Source of the DNA: Paenibacillus sp. DCT19
Lineage (GTDB): Bacteria; Bacillota; Bacilli; Paenibacillales; Paenibacillaceae
Direction of reading: 5' to 3'
NCBI RefSeq assembly: GCF_003268635.1
Contig: NZ_CP029639.1
Coordinates: 6,430,001 to 6,494,000 of the forward strand
DNA length: 64,000 nucleotides
Shown one piece after another: positions 9,371 to 17,939 of the stretch; position 1 is the stretch's first letter, and each line of letters opens with the position of its first letter. Below the pieces are notes generated by a model. That model made no database searches. It worked only from the letters and a program-made list of their open reading frames with translations, and had not been told where the DNA came from. The translations under genes and the position numbers were made by a program.

Positions 9371-10600
9371 TCATGTCACTTGTGAATCACCATGGACAGT
9401 ATCCAGATAACCATTTGGACAATATCCCGTAAACATAAGCAAGGCTTCGCTGAGCATACGCATCACGCCGACAGCAGAGTAGTCGAACCACGGATCACCT
9501 GCAATTAGGTGGATCTGATAATGCTGCGCTGCCTTGAGCTGTCGCCATAGAGACGAGTGCTGCAATCTGAGCCATGTTGCCCGTGATGCAGCTTCGGGGC
9601 ACACCATCACGAGCATCCGGTCTGGATTCATCGCAGCGAGCTGCTCCAGTGTTATAGGTACATTAGCGCTCACATCCATCAGCAAATCCAGTTGTAGCGC
9701 ATGATGAAATACCTCTTCTATACCCCGATTACTGTAGTGGTAGAGGTGCTGACCATACAATCGGAGTACGATTACTTTTTCCTGACCTACTTCCCTCTGT
9801 ACATGTTCCCGCGCTTCTTGCACCCGTTGATGATATCCGTTGATCCATTGCTCTGCTTGCTCTTCCCGTTCCAAAAAAGCAGCAATCGTACGCAATTGTG
9901 TACGCCAATCCGATGGAAGCTTAGGCACGACACAGCATGGAGCGATCTTGGCTAACGTTGTCTTATCCTGCTCACTAATCTGGTCATTGCCAATAATAGC
10001 GTCAGGGCGAATATGCACCAGTTTCTCCACATTTGCTTCCATTCGCCAGCTTGTATATGGGTCTGTCAGTTTCAGATGGGACGAAATCTCTGTGCGATAC
10101 ACATTATAGTAATACGCTGTCCACTTCGAATCGATGGGCGCAGCAACAGGCATGACACCAAGCGCCAGAAGCTGCCCAATCATATTGGAGGAGTATGTGG
10201 CGATGCGTTTCTTCGTAGTTCTTGCATAATCCGATGGAGAAATGCCCACTTCTTTTTTGAATTTCCGGCTAAAATAATACTCGTCGCTATACCCCACCTT
10301 CAGTGCGATGTCGCGTAACTTATCTCCAGATTCCTTCAAATATCGCTTGGCATGATTAATGCGAAGATCGGTTAAGTACTCCATGGCACTCTGACCATAG
10401 GTTTTCTTGAATAAATCTACAAAGTATTTGGGACTGATGTTGGCTCTTGCGGCCAGATCAGCAATGGATAATGGTAAGTTATAATGTTGAGCCATATATG
10501 TCTTAACTTTAGCGATATCTGTCTTGGTGCTTCGGCTTGTCACTGCTCTTGATTCAGCTGGTGTTGGTTTAGCGGCATGTATTCCCTTATCGAATATCAT
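9371..10600 (-). CDS. btr: AraC-type regulator fused to a siderophore-binding domain (Btr-like)
   Basis: This 409-residue protein joins an AraC-type double helix-turn-helix (about residues 28-125; DLAARANISPKYFVDLFKKT and DIALKVGYSDEYYFSRKFKK) to a periplasmic-binding-like domain (about 135-400). B. subtilis Btr uses such a domain to sense bacillibactin and activate uptake genes. Here the N-terminal cupin-like AraC domain of Btr is absent and the DNA-binding part comes first. The gene precedes the binding lipoprotein in the same direction and has its own Fur-like box, so it is probably an iron-controlled activator of the neighbouring uptake genes. Confidence 0.87.
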   Translation of the reverse strand: MIFDKGIHAAKPTPAESRAVTSRSTKTDIAKVKTYMAQHYNLPLSIADLAARANISPKYFVDLFKKTYGQSAMEYLTDLRINHAKRYLKESGDKLRDIALKVGYSDEYYFSRKFKKEVGISPSDYARTTKKRIATYSSNMIGQLLALGVMPVAAPIDSKWTAYYYNVYRTEISSHLKLTDPYTSWRMEANVEKLVHIRPDAIIGNDQISEQDKTTLAKIAPCCVVPKLPSDWRTQLRTIAAFLEREEQAEQWINGYHQRVQEAREHVQREVGQEKVIVLRLYGQHLYHYSNRGIEEVFHHALQLDLLMDVSANVPITLEQLAAMNPDRMLVMVCPEAASRATWLRLQHSSLWRQLKAAQHYQIHLIAGDPWFDYSAVGVMRMLSEALLMFTGYCPNGYLDTVHGDSQVT

Positions 10601-10622
10601 GAGATGACTCCTTTCAGATAAA

Positions 10623-10637
10623 TGAGAACCATTATCA
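10623..10637 (-). promoter_or_regulatory. Fur-like box before the Btr-like regulator
   Basis: TGAGAACCATTATCA has a perfect ATTATCA half site and two mismatches in the other half. It is 23 bases upstream of the regulator start codon and suggests iron repression. Confidence 0.75.
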
Positions 10638-10721
10638 TTTAGGGTATCATATTATTTTTCTTAAGGTCAATCTATATCTGTGCAATTCGGATCGTTATCG
10701 TCGCAATGAAGGAATATAAAC

Positions 10722-10757
10722 AAAAAAAGCTAACGTCGTGTTTAGACACGCGTTAGC
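10722..10757 (-). terminator. Intrinsic terminator of the Bax-inhibitor-like gene
   Basis: A GCTAACG/CGTTAGC stem extended by CGTG pairs is followed by a T tract on the minus strand. Confidence 0.75.
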
Positions 10758-10825
10758 TCGTTAGCTCTATTGCGGATTCATATAGGCTTGGTCTTAGCAA
10801 TTCACCTAATTAACCAATCCCACTC

Positions 10826-11575
10826 CTAGTTTCTGCTCCGAAGTTTGCTGAGAAGACGGATAATCTCAATGTATAGCCACACCAGCGTGACCATTAGACC
10901 AAATGCTCCGTACCATTCCATATACTTGGGAGCTCCCTGCTCTGCCCCATGCTCAATAAAGTCAAAATCAAGCACCAAGTTTAGCGCGGCCACAATGACG
11001 ATCACCACTGAAATGCCAATCCCGATTAGACTATTGTCATGCAAGTAAGGCACGGTAATTCCGAACAAACGCAGTACGAAGCTGAGAAGATACATAATCA
11101 TAATACCGCCAGTTGCAGCAACAACGCCCAGCTTGAAGTTCTCCGTTGCCTTAATCAATCTTGTTTTGTAGGCCACTAACAATGCGACAAAAACAGCCAT
11201 CGTTAACAGAGCCGCCTGCAACGTAATTCCGTTGTATAACGATTCATATGCCGCGGAGAACGCGCCGAGGAACATGCCTTCCGCAACGGCATAGATCGGT
11301 ACAAGATAGGGAGCAGCTACTGGTTTGAACGAAATAATTAGCGCTAGAATAAAACCGACGATCAACCCACCGTAAGCCAGTGGAAGCACCTCTTGGCCGT
11401 TGAAAAACATCATCCACGTAGCAAATGCACTACCTAACAAAATGATCAACGTGATAAATGCCTTGTTAACTGTACCGTTAATCGTCATGAATTGCTGATA
11501 CCGATCATCTCCATACCCTCTGTTGCCTTCAAATGTACTTTCTTTCAGTGTCGGATTACCACTACGACCGATCAA
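10826..11575 (-). CDS. Bax inhibitor-1/YccA family membrane protein
   Basis: This 249-residue protein has about seven hydrophobic helices and the N-terminal RSGNPTLKESTFEG that marks the YccA-like branch of the Bax inhibitor-1 family. I choose TTG 11575 as the start: GAAGAGGTG precedes it and the family motif begins two codons later. An ATG 48 bases upstream lacks a site. Family members are proposed ion channels or modulators of membrane proteases. The role here is unknown. A terminator follows. Confidence 0.85.
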   Translation of the reverse strand: MIGRSGNPTLKESTFEGNRGYGDDRYQQFMTINGTVNKAFITLIILLGSAFATWMMFFNGQEVLPLAYGGLIVGFILALIISFKPVAAPYLVPIYAVAEGMFLGAFSAAYESLYNGITLQAALLTMAVFVALLVAYKTRLIKATENFKLGVVAATGGIMIMYLLSFVLRLFGITVPYLHDNSLIGIGISVVIVIVAALNLVLDFDFIEHGAEQGAPKYMEWYGAFGLMVTLVWLYIEIIRLLSKLRSRN

Positions 11576-11952
11576 ACCAATCACCTCTTCTATGTAATGT
11601 TGTTGCTCAAAAACGTAATACACTTCTATGATTTACTTTCTATAGGACTGCTGCTTATGCTGCTTCTGTTAAGCTTAATCTACCTTGGAGTTGGATGCTG
11701 GTTGGTTGCTGCACTACTAATAATTTTGCATAAATGTGCATCTCTTAGGATACGGTATGGCTTCTGCAATCCACGAGAGTCAGTAACATCTCGTTATCCC
11801 GGTCTTAACCACAGCCTTGTTCAGGAGAAACTTAGATACGGATGTAACCGTAAGATCACACCCGTGTCCGTAAATCACACCTGAGAAGGATAGTCCTCAA
11901 CAGTGCGGTTTCACCCTACCTTACTTGTACAGCTTACTCGTACTCGTAAAAC
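11576..11952. other. Intergenic region, no convincing gene
   Basis: About 375 bases lie between the Bax-inhibitor-like gene and the GIY-YIG gene. A plus-strand frame from ATG 11597 has one hydrophobic stretch but no ribosome binding site, and its tail looks non-protein. I see no clear RNA gene or terminator. Confidence 0.4.
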
Positions 11953-12309
11953 TTACTTGTATAACACTTTATCTACATTGTATTTCGCACGCATCGTGTT
12001 AATGATATACGTCTCGTAAATTTCACGATCCATCGGATCTTCAACCAGACATACTTCAATCTTCGTCACTTCTTCACGGTGATTCTTGATTGGGGATACA
12101 GTATCCTCAAAATGCTTCTTAATGCGTGGTCTTAATTTTCTCGCTTTTCCGACAAATAACAACTCTTCATCAGCATTGTAGAACATATAAATGCCACCTT
12201 GTTCACGCGTGATGAGATGAAAATCCGTAAATCCGTAAATATGGCTAAGCTGCGGATTAGCCTGCTTCGTGATGGTGACATCTGGTGTTGGCACAGTAAT
12301 TTGAATCAA
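11953..12309 (-). CDS. Small GIY-YIG-type nuclease (UvrC N-terminus-like)
   Basis: The protein has 118 residues if started at TTG 12309, which follows GAGGAA by 9 bases; ATG 12351 (132 residues) is the alternative. It resembles the stand-alone UvrC-like nuclease domain. GGIYMFYN and LLFVGKARKLRPRIKKHF correspond to the two catalytic segments, the usual YIG being FVG here. EIYETYIINTMRAKYN carries the metal-binding glutamate. It lacks the other UvrC domains. DNA cleavage is expected from the family; its biological role is unknown. Confidence 0.8.
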   Translation of the reverse strand: MIQITVPTPDVTITKQANPQLSHIYGFTDFHLITREQGGIYMFYNADEELLFVGKARKLRPRIKKHFEDTVSPIKNHREEVTKIEVCLVEDPMDREIYETYIINTMRAKYNVDKVLYK

Positions 12310-12351
12310 TTGGCTCACTTCCTCATTATCTATAGGCTTACATCCTATCAC

Positions 12352-13056
12352 ATATTGTAAAAGGAGACTATTTCATTCTATTAAAAGTTGTTCAAAATCT
12401 AACCCATCTTATTGAACTTGCACTATTAGACGCACAATTCACGCTTTTTTCAACTATTACGACAAATATTTCAAAAAAAAGGTTAACTTCCCTGATTCAA
12501 AGTGGTACTATAGGGGTATGAGGAAGAAATTGGGCACTAAGACATACGTCTTTATATCTACTCACGTCTATTGTACCCTATGATTGGCACTCTTTTTCAT
12601 ACTGAATTCGTCATGTGGCCACATAAGAGTACAGTCGGTATTACACTTAGCCAACAGCTTATAGATTTATCATCTTTTCGACCCCTTGCAGCAAGCAAAT
12701 GTAGCAAGTACTAGATTGACGAAAAATTATAGCAATGGATTCATGTAGAAAGCCTGCAATGATAGTCGTACGAACTAAATAGACACACGTAGAAGGACAA
12801 AAAGCTTTTGATCCTAGAGAGATTAGTCATGCCATGCAATCTTAGAACGTTATAGCAGCAGAACTATAGAAAAAACAGGATCTAGTTTTACCAGACAGCC
12901 CGGCAGAAGCCAGGGCTTTTTTATTTGTCTTTTGAATAATGCCTTTTGAACAACCTTTAATAGCTACTTAACCACCTGTGCTGCGAAACAAAGGTATCGT
13001 GGTTCTTTCCGGCGTATTTATAATATGGCAAGATAGCACATAGAGGGAGTGATGGG
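12352..13056. other. Long gene-free region
   Basis: About 700 bases have no convincing reading frame on either strand. The only structured element I see is an orphan terminator-like hairpin at 12897-12925, so an untranslated RNA or a decayed gene between 12480 and 12900 is possible. Confidence 0.5.
12897..12925 (+). terminator. Orphan terminator-like hairpin
   Basis: AGCCC and GGGCT flank a 10-base loop and are followed by a T-rich tract. No gene lies upstream on this strand, so it may end an unrecognised transcript. Confidence 0.5.
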
Positions 13057-14508
13057 ATGTATTCCGATCTACAATTGACGGACGACCGCCCTGTATATAT
13101 ACAAGTTAAGGATTATATGAAACGTCTCATACTCAAAGGCGGCCTACAGACAGATCAGAAGCTTCCTTCGACCCGAGAACTAAGCACGCTAATGCGTGTA
13201 AGCCGCAGCACCGTTCTGCTCGCATATGCCGAGCTTGAAGAGGAAGGATTAATCTATGCCGTCAAAGGCAAAGGGAATTACGTCAGCGCTGCTGTGGATA
13301 CACCAGAGTCAGCTTCGGGTTGGACGCTGGATTGGAGCAATCATGTTAGCGACTATGCAATTCAGGCAGAGCAATACGATCTGATGAAGCATGGCTCCGG
13401 TGCCGAACGTGGAGAAATTTCGTTCACCAGCATTGCTCCAGATGAGAAGCTGTTCGATCTGCACAATGTGAAGAGGGCTTTCCTCGATCGGATGTCACTT
13501 GAAGGTGAAGTGCTCCTGAATTACGGATATGCTCAAGGATATCGCCCTCTTATGAAGTATCTTCGTCAATATATGGAGAACAAGGGTGTGGATCTGAGCG
13601 GCAAGGACATTCTCATTACAAACGGATTCACAGAAGGATTCGATCTTGTACTCGGAGCTCTTCGCAAAAAAAGCGGTAGAGCGTTATGTGAGAATCCCAC
13701 CCACCACACGGCAATCAAAAACCTAAAGCTTCATAATTTTCACCTTACCGGCGTGGATATGGAACCAGATGGTCTTCATCTAGGACAATTGGAACAGGCA
13801 CTGATGAAGCATTCTTATGATCTCGCTTATCTGGTGCCTTCCTACCATAACCCAACGGGCATCGTTACATCACCCGCCAAACGGGCTGAAATTATTCGTT
13901 TAATGAACCAATATCACGTTCCCATGATTGAAGATGGGTTCAATGAAGAGCTTCGCTACTCTGGCTCACACGTCTCTCCCCTCATCGCCAGTATGGGCAA
14001 GGGTAATGGACTGGTGTATCTGGGTAGCTTCTCCAAGGTGCTCTTTCCAGGACTACGCGTCGGTTGGGTCATCGCAGATGCTGCATTGATCGATTATCTG
14101 GAAAGTATGAAACGGGCTCGGAGCATTCATACCTCAACGCTGGATCAATCCTTGCTGTATCAATATCTGAGCAATGGGAATTTCGATAAATATCTGAAAC
14201 GCGCTCGTGCCGAATATAAACGCAAATATGAGCTGGTTGTTCGCTGCTTGCGCCAGCATCTACCTATGTGCCGTATTTCCGGCGAAGGCGGTCTGCACTT
14301 ATTTGTCCAGTTTCCAGCAGCGTTTCGAACAAGGGATCTGCTCGCAGCCTGCAAATTAAAAGGAGTCACCTTCACACCTGGAGATACCTTCTACCTCGAA
14401 CCCGGACAGGGACAGAACACGATGCGTCTAGGCTTCTCCAGAGTGAGCGATGATAATATACGCAAAGGCATTCGGATCATAGGTGAGACGGCAAGAACGA
14501 TGCAGTGA
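13057..14508 (+). CDS. ddlR: MocR/PdxR-type regulator (GntR helix-turn-helix plus aminotransferase fold), DdlR-like
   Basis: This 483-residue protein has an N-terminal winged helix (PVYIQVKDYMKRLILKGGL, then LPSTRELSTLMRVSRSTVLLAY) and a fold-type-I aminotransferase domain from about residue 120. The PLP-lysine region reads LGSFSKVLFPGLRVGWV. Such regulators bind PLP and amino acids as effectors. It lies 51 bases upstream of a D-Ala-D-Ala ligase gene in the same direction. DdlR proteins of Brevibacillus and Clostridioides, from the same family, control ddl, so DdlR is a reasonable assignment. The symbol rests on context rather than sequence identity. Confidence 0.8.
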   Translation: MYSDLQLTDDRPVYIQVKDYMKRLILKGGLQTDQKLPSTRELSTLMRVSRSTVLLAYAELEEEGLIYAVKGKGNYVSAAVDTPESASGWTLDWSNHVSDYAIQAEQYDLMKHGSGAERGEISFTSIAPDEKLFDLHNVKRAFLDRMSLEGEVLLNYGYAQGYRPLMKYLRQYMENKGVDLSGKDILITNGFTEGFDLVLGALRKKSGRALCENPTHHTAIKNLKLHNFHLTGVDMEPDGLHLGQLEQALMKHSYDLAYLVPSYHNPTGIVTSPAKRAEIIRLMNQYHVPMIEDGFNEELRYSGSHVSPLIASMGKGNGLVYLGSFSKVLFPGLRVGWVIADAALIDYLESMKRARSIHTSTLDQSLLYQYLSNGNFDKYLKRARAEYKRKYELVVRCLRQHLPMCRISGEGGLHLFVQFPAAFRTRDLLAACKLKGVTFTPGDTFYLEPGQGQNTMRLGFSRVSDDNIRKGIRIIGETARTMQ

Positions 14509-14559
14509 TGCACGGTTGAATGTAGTTGTTAAAATTCCATGGAATGGAGAGGATTACGC

Positions 14560-15480
14560 ATGAAGGTTGGCGTCATCATGGGTGGGACATCTTCGGAGCG
14601 GGACATTTCTCTGCTTACCGGACAGGAGATGATCACGCATCTGGATCCACAGAAATATGAGGTTGTCCCCGTTGTCATCAATAATAAGCGAGATTTAATT
14701 GAAAAGTCCGTAGGACTGGATATCGCGTTACTCGCTCTACATGGCAAATACGGTGAGGATGGTACCATTCAAGGTACACTCGATTCACTGGGTATTCCCT
14801 ATACAGGCTGTGGTGTGCTCGCAAGTAGTGTCTGCATGGATAAGGATATCTCCAAGCGAGTTATGCAGCAAGCCGGTGTGCCCACGGTAGAATGGCTGCA
14901 GATCAGTGATCTAGCAGAGCTATCCTCCACAACCGTGGCGCAGCTATCCTATCCTGTGGTCGTGAAGCCTAACTCAGGTGGCTCCAGCATTGGTACGCAG
15001 ATTGTACGTGAACCTAGTGCACTTCGTGAAGCTACTGAGGCAGCACTTGCTTGGGATGATACGGTGATGATTGAGCAATATATTGAGGGTGAAGAGATTA
15101 CATGTGCAATACTGGACGGCATCATGCTGCCTGTCATCTCAATCCGGTCGAGTGGAACGTTCTTCGACTATTCCTCCAAGTACGATGACGGCGGCGCCGA
15201 GGAACGAATCGTTCAATTGCCTGCCGATATTCATAAACATGTGGAGGCTGCTGCATTAACCTGTTATCGCGTGTTAAAATGCAGCGTCTATGCACGTGTA
15301 GACATGATTATCCGAGACGGCATGCCTTATGTGCTTGAGGTGAACACACTTCCTGGGCTCACTCGAAATAGTCTGCTGCCTAAAAGTGCAGACGCTGCCG
15401 GTATCTCTTTTGCCAAGCTACTCGATTCCATTATTGAACTCTCTCTGCAACAACGCCATAGGGAGGCGAAGAAAGGATGA
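14560..15480 (+). CDS. ddl: D-alanine--D-alanine ligase
   Basis: This 306-residue ATP-grasp enzyme joins two D-alanines for peptidoglycan precursors. The N-terminal MKVGVIMGGTSSERDISLLTG, the LALHGKYGEDGTIQG segment, VKPNSGGSSIGT and the C-terminal EVNTLPGLTRNSLLPKSA are family hallmarks. I start at ATG 14560 because GGAGAGG lies 7 bases upstream; ATG 14539 overlaps that region. It follows the MocR-type regulator and overlaps the next GNAT gene by four bases (ATGA), showing translational coupling. At about 306 residues it is the short ddl form. Confidence 0.93.
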   Translation: MKVGVIMGGTSSERDISLLTGQEMITHLDPQKYEVVPVVINNKRDLIEKSVGLDIALLALHGKYGEDGTIQGTLDSLGIPYTGCGVLASSVCMDKDISKRVMQQAGVPTVEWLQISDLAELSSTTVAQLSYPVVVKPNSGGSSIGTQIVREPSALREATEAALAWDDTVMIEQYIEGEEITCAILDGIMLPVISIRSSGTFFDYSSKYDDGGAEERIVQLPADIHKHVEAAALTCYRVLKCSVYARVDMIIRDGMPYVLEVNTLPGLTRNSLLPKSADAAGISFAKLLDSIIELSLQQRHREAKKG

Positions 15481-15935
15481 GTACAGAGGTTACAATACGG
15501 CACAGCTCTTCGGATGATCTTCCAGATTTGGTCACTCTCATGGATCAGCTTGGGTATCCAACAACGTATGCAGATATGCTAGAGCGCTATACCTACCTTG
15601 CTTCAGATCCTAGTTATACGACACTGGTGGCGGAGTTACACGGGCGAGCAGTAGGTATGATCGGATTGCAGACATTCTATATGTATGAGCAAAGTGGTCG
15701 CCATTGTCGCATTGCAGCTCTGGTCATTCATAAGCAATATAGAGGCTCCGGTATCGGCCGACAACTCATTCAAGCTGCGGAACATTGGGCATCTGCTCAG
15801 GGTATCGAAACAGTTTCTCTGAACAGCGGCAATCGACCAGAGCGCCAGATTGCTCATGCATTTTATGCACAGATGGGTTATACGGCTGGGAGCACTGGGT
15901 TTAGCAAAAGGCTTCCATTGTTACAACACACGTGA
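15477..15935 (+). CDS. GNAT family N-acetyltransferase coupled to ddl
   Basis: This 152-residue single-domain GNAT has the acetyl-CoA loop in VIHKQYRGSGIGRQLIQAAE and a closing HAFYAQMGY segment. Its start codon overlaps the ddl stop, so it belongs to the MocR-ddl operon. An acetyltransferase coupled to a cell-wall ligase could act on an amino acid or cell-wall-related amine, but the substrate is unknown. A bidirectional terminator follows. Confidence 0.88.
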   Translation: MSTEVTIRHSSSDDLPDLVTLMDQLGYPTTYADMLERYTYLASDPSYTTLVAELHGRAVGMIGLQTFYMYEQSGRHCRIAALVIHKQYRGSGIGRQLIQAAEHWASAQGIETVSLNSGNRPERQIAHAFYAQMGYTAGSTGFSKRLPLLQHT

Positions 15936-15962
15936 ATGTATCGTTCATAGTTATAGATGTTG

Positions 15963-16005
15963 GAAAAAAGACCTTCTCCAATCTGCATTGGAAAAGGTCT
16001 TTTCT
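15963..16005. terminator. Bidirectional intrinsic terminator
   Basis: AAAAGACCTT...AAGGTCTTTT with an inner CCAAT/ATTGG stem separates the ddl operon from the convergent lipoprotein gene. Confidence 0.85.
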
Positions 16006-16013
16006 TCATCAAC

Positions 16014-17549
16014 TTATGGACGAACGATGTAAATCCAGCCCGTTTCTTTCTCCTTGTCGACTGTCGCTCCAAGAGATTCAGCTACAAAGCGCAGTGGAAC
16101 ATAGGTTGTGCCGTTTTTGTTCACATAAGCCGGGTGCGTTAGTGTGACTTCCTCACCCGCGACCGTAGCTTTGTTGGAGCCTATCGTCAGCACAATTTCG
16201 TCACCTGTAATATCGTCAATAACAACGATTTTATCCGAGCCTTTTGTCCATTTCACCTCAGAGTCCAATTGCTCAGACAGATAACGAAGCGGGACAAACG
16301 TTGTATTTTTCTCAGTCACCACACCAAAGTACTCATCATCTGGTGCCAACATCACATGTTTACTCGTGATGCCTACTTCATCTTTTAACAACTGATACAT
16401 CACAGAATTTGGATCGAAATTACGTAGCATGGTACCTGGAGTGATCTCTGTTGTCATAATATCCAGTACGCCCGCAGATGTATCTACTGCATCCACAGTT
16501 ACCTCGCCGCCAATATTCCACTGCTCACTGTCTCCTGATACGGTCACAGATTGGAGCGGCAGATCTTGGGATGCTGGCAACGCTACCTTCATCTCAAAAG
16601 TCTGTTTACGAATGTCGAGTTTGCTGTCCAGGAAAAAGTCGAGTACCAGCTTGGTGTCTGTACCAAACACGGTTTTCAGCTCAGGTGTCTCGGTCAACAG
16701 CTTATCCAGCTCCTGATCGTAACTCACCAGAATCTCATCCAGACCTGTCTTCACCATCGCGTACATGGATGCAACAGCAACTTCCTTGGACTCAGGAATC
16801 ATTGCATTCAAGTCAACGCCATCGGTAGGCTCCGTTAGATTAACGTTTGCGAGAATCGGTACAACTACATCATACAGATCACCAATCAGGTCTTTCAGTC
16901 CTTGCTCATCCTTCGCTATACTTTCCAAGAACGGCTTCACCATCGCAAGCAATTCTTCACCGGTAATCTCCATGTGCAATTTCGAGAGACTTAGCGTCTC
17001 ACCGTTTACGGATTCCTGCACTGGTGTTACCGAGATGTTTTTCGGATTAGACAGATGCTTCATTACAAAAGAAAGCAATTTAGGCGAAAGCTCTTCGATC
17101 TGCTTCTCAAGCGCCTTCGTGTCGATCATGAGCAGGTCATCCTGCCCCTCAAGTGAGTCCAGAGATATGTAAAGAGGCTTCTGAGCTCCTTCCATATCAA
17201 TCACCATTTCCTTCTCATTCATGGAGAGATGGAAAGGCAGCTTCTTCCCTTGAAAACCAACTGCACCTTCAATGGATGCAGTGCTTGCATCTTTTACTTT
17301 TGCATCACTAATATCTAGAGAAATAGAGTTAATAAGCTCAATCATTTCAAGGTCTTTGGCAGTTGCCAGCTCCGTTGCTGGTTCAATGTTAATTTTCAGT
17401 GATTGTTTGGATTCAACGGACTTCACCGTTGTGCTCTGAGCCATTGCTTTGCCAATATCAACCCCGCCTACAGCCTGACATCCCGTAAGCGCAACCATCA
17501 TTAAAACAAGCGGCACGGCGATCCATTTAGCTAACCTTCGATTCTTAAT
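16014..17549 (-). CDS. Lipoprotein with C-terminal copper-amine-oxidase-like stalk domain, probable ATT start
   Basis: The protein has about 511 residues: a lipoprotein signal (KNRRLAKWIAVPLVLMMVALTGC), a large unassigned extracellular region, and from about residue 400 a stalk domain with two repeats (TTFVPLRYLSEQLDSEVKW and TTYVPLRFVAESLGATVD). The only well-placed ribosome binding site, AAGGAGGAG, is 5-7 bases before an in-frame ATT at 17549, giving a proper Lys/Arg-rich signal peptide. The first conventional codon, GTG 17516, has no site and would lose the positive charges. The function is unknown; stalk domains are common in Paenibacillus surface proteins. A terminator is shared with the ddl operon. 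Confidence 0.82.
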   Translation of the reverse strand: MKNRRLAKWIAVPLVLMMVALTGCQAVGGVDIGKAMAQSTTVKSVESKQSLKINIEPATELATAKDLEMIELINSISLDISDAKVKDASTASIEGAVGFQGKKLPFHLSMNEKEMVIDMEGAQKPLYISLDSLEGQDDLLMIDTKALEKQIEELSPKLLSFVMKHLSNPKNISVTPVQESVNGETLSLSKLHMEITGEELLAMVKPFLESIAKDEQGLKDLIGDLYDVVVPILANVNLTEPTDGVDLNAMIPESKEVAVASMYAMVKTGLDEILVSYDQELDKLLTETPELKTVFGTDTKLVLDFFLDSKLDIRKQTFEMKVALPASQDLPLQSVTVSGDSEQWNIGGEVTVDAVDTSAGVLDIMTTEITPGTMLRNFDPNSVMYQLLKDEVGITSKHVMLAPDDEYFGVVTEKNTTFVPLRYLSEQLDSEVKWTKGSDKIVVIDDITGDEIVLTIGSNKATVAGEEVTLTHPAYVNKNGTTYVPLRFVAESLGATVDKEKETGWIYIVRP

Positions 17550-17631
17550 ATGATCTCCTCCTTCGAATAATACGGTTCACTTCTATTATGAAGGCTATAG
17601 GTAATTGTTGTAAACCAGATTAACAAAAAAA

Positions 17632-17662
17632 TGCCAAAAAGACCGGAAACAGTTCCGATCTT
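17632..17662 (-). terminator. Intrinsic terminator of the small acidic gene
   Basis: A GATCGGAA/TTTCCGGTC stem is followed by two T runs on the minus strand, 35 bases after the stop of the 46-codon frame. Confidence 0.65.
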
Positions 17663-17696
17663 CGTCACAATGCTATATGTCAGATAAGCTCTTCAC

Positions 17697-17837
17697 TTAT
17701 GCTCCAGAGTTCTCATCACTATTGCTATTCTGTTCCTCATCTTCCGTAGTTACAGGCGTCTCGAATTGATCCGGTTCATCGTCTTGAATGGCTTTGTTCT
17801 CTTCATTCTCAGCGTTCTGGTTCTGTTCTTGAGTCAT
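17697..17837 (-). CDS. Small acidic protein, 46 residues, unknown function
   Basis: A short frame begins MTQEQNQNAENEEN and ends EQNSNSDENSGA. It is highly acidic and rich in Gln and Asn, with no hydrophobic segment. The ATG follows GAGAGGGAATAGG, a plausible binding site, and a terminator lies just beyond the stop. It resembles the small, disordered acidic proteins common in Bacillales, but I recognise no family. Translation is inferred only. Confidence 0.55.
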   Translation of the reverse strand: MTQEQNQNAENEENKAIQDDEPDQFETPVTTEDEEQNSNSDENSGA

Positions 17838-17939
17838 ATCCTATTCCCTCTCTTCTACCGGATTTTTAGATTAAGGCGTAAGCCTTATTTCTATCAATAA
17901 CCCGAATATCGGCGGGTCAAACAGGTTACAGCTTCGCAC

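Noticed and set aside
11597..11884. Plus-strand frame with one hydrophobic segment (95 codons)
   Set aside because: No ribosome binding site, and the tail has no protein-like pattern; it lies in the upstream region of the Bax-inhibitor-like gene.
17872..17887. Hairpin TAAGGC-GTAA-GCCTTA
   Set aside because: The stem is short and has no T run on the relevant strand, so it is not listed as a terminator.
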